From Methylocapsa palsarum (GTDB lineage: Bacteria; Pseudomonadota; Alphaproteobacteria; Rhizobiales; Beijerinckiaceae), in the NCBI RefSeq assembly GCF_900114285.1, contig NZ_FOSN01000005.1, forward strand, positions 1 through 64,000: a DNA stretch of 64,000 nucleotides. Direction: 5' to 3'. Under the pieces are notes generated by a model. That model did no database searches. It was not told the origin of the DNA and saw nothing but the letters and a program-made list of their open reading frames with translations. Below, piece by piece: positions 63,828 to 64,000 of this stretch (its first letter is position 1; each line of letters opens with the position of its first letter). The position numbers and the translations under genes were made by a program.

Positions 63828-64000
63828 TCAGGGAGGCGAAAAGAGTTAAGGGTGAGCGGGGCAGATGTTTGCGGCCAAAACGTCTTACGCCTTTGCTTTC
63901 TTAAATGCTCGTCGCTTTTTAGTAAAATCTTGCAAGTTTGACGTAGGTGAATGTTATTTTTCCAATCCACTGCTTCATGAAGTCCGGCGGCTGGCGTCCC
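63828..64000. other. Right edge, no gene recognised
   Basis: The final stretch is AT-richer (63890-63960) and probably holds the promoter of the UPF0114 gene. No gene is visible. Confidence 0.4.

Overview
The window looks like chromosome from a GC-rich alphaproteobacterium of the order Hyphomicrobiales. Several gene blocks have the order usual in that group: rsfS-rlmH-envC-ctpA-rppH, ribH-nusB-thiL-hppA, bamE-(cytochrome c chaperone)-DUF177-plsX-fabH, and a DivL-type kinase followed by tsaE-amgK and murU. A two-subunit NAD-linked formate dehydrogenase of the Methylobacterium Fdh1 type, with fdhD and mobA, points to a methylotroph, perhaps Beijerinckiaceae or Methylocystaceae. That placement is inference; no methane or methanol oxidation genes are present.

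Layout. 1-4.6 kb: tRNA-Lys, leuA, ribF, a HAD phosphatase and one copy of a palindromic repeat. 4.8-12.3 kb: a frameshifted secreted protein, then fdhB-fdhA-fdhD-mobA and a rhodanese. 12.5-16.5 kb: the second repeat copy, a large AT-richer gene for a secreted LGFP-repeat protein, and a gene-poor stretch. 16.5-27.2 kb: rpsA, an Hsp70-like protein, an MNT/HepT pair, a TAXI-family protein, the rsfS-to-rppH block and a beta-carbonic anhydrase. 27.3-36.5 kb: infC, a glycosyltransferase, a hydrolase, two tandem membrane-anchored paralogues, rplS, a periplasmic protein with a predicted N-terminal histidine, leuC and tRNA-Leu. 36.5-45 kb: an EF-G-like GTPase, a glycosyltransferase, then divL, tsaE-amgK and murU. 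45-54 kb: two tandem lipoproteins, comM, an AGE epimerase, hldE, a universal stress protein and a kinase/ATPase fusion. 54-64 kb: flavin and thiamine genes with nusB, the proton pyrophosphatase, bamE and early lipid synthesis genes.

How the genes work together. The formate block supplies both subunits, the sulfurtransferase and the guanylyl transfer step for a bis-MGD enzyme that makes NADH. ribF, ribH and thiL serve flavin and thiamine cofactors. leuA and leuC serve leucine synthesis, but leuB and leuD are not here. envC-like, ctpA, amgK, murU, hldE, bamE, plsX and fabH all concern the cell envelope. The kinase in front of amgK carries Tyr in place of the phosphoacceptor His, so it is probably a DivL-type signalling scaffold.

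No phage, transposase, CRISPR array or large defence system was found. The most unusual items are the AT-richer LGFP protein whose stop codon lies in a repeat, the compensating changes between the two repeat copies, the HepT-like toxin lacking its usual His, the probable AUU start of infC, the predicted mature N-terminal His protein, and short tandem duplications at many gene edges.
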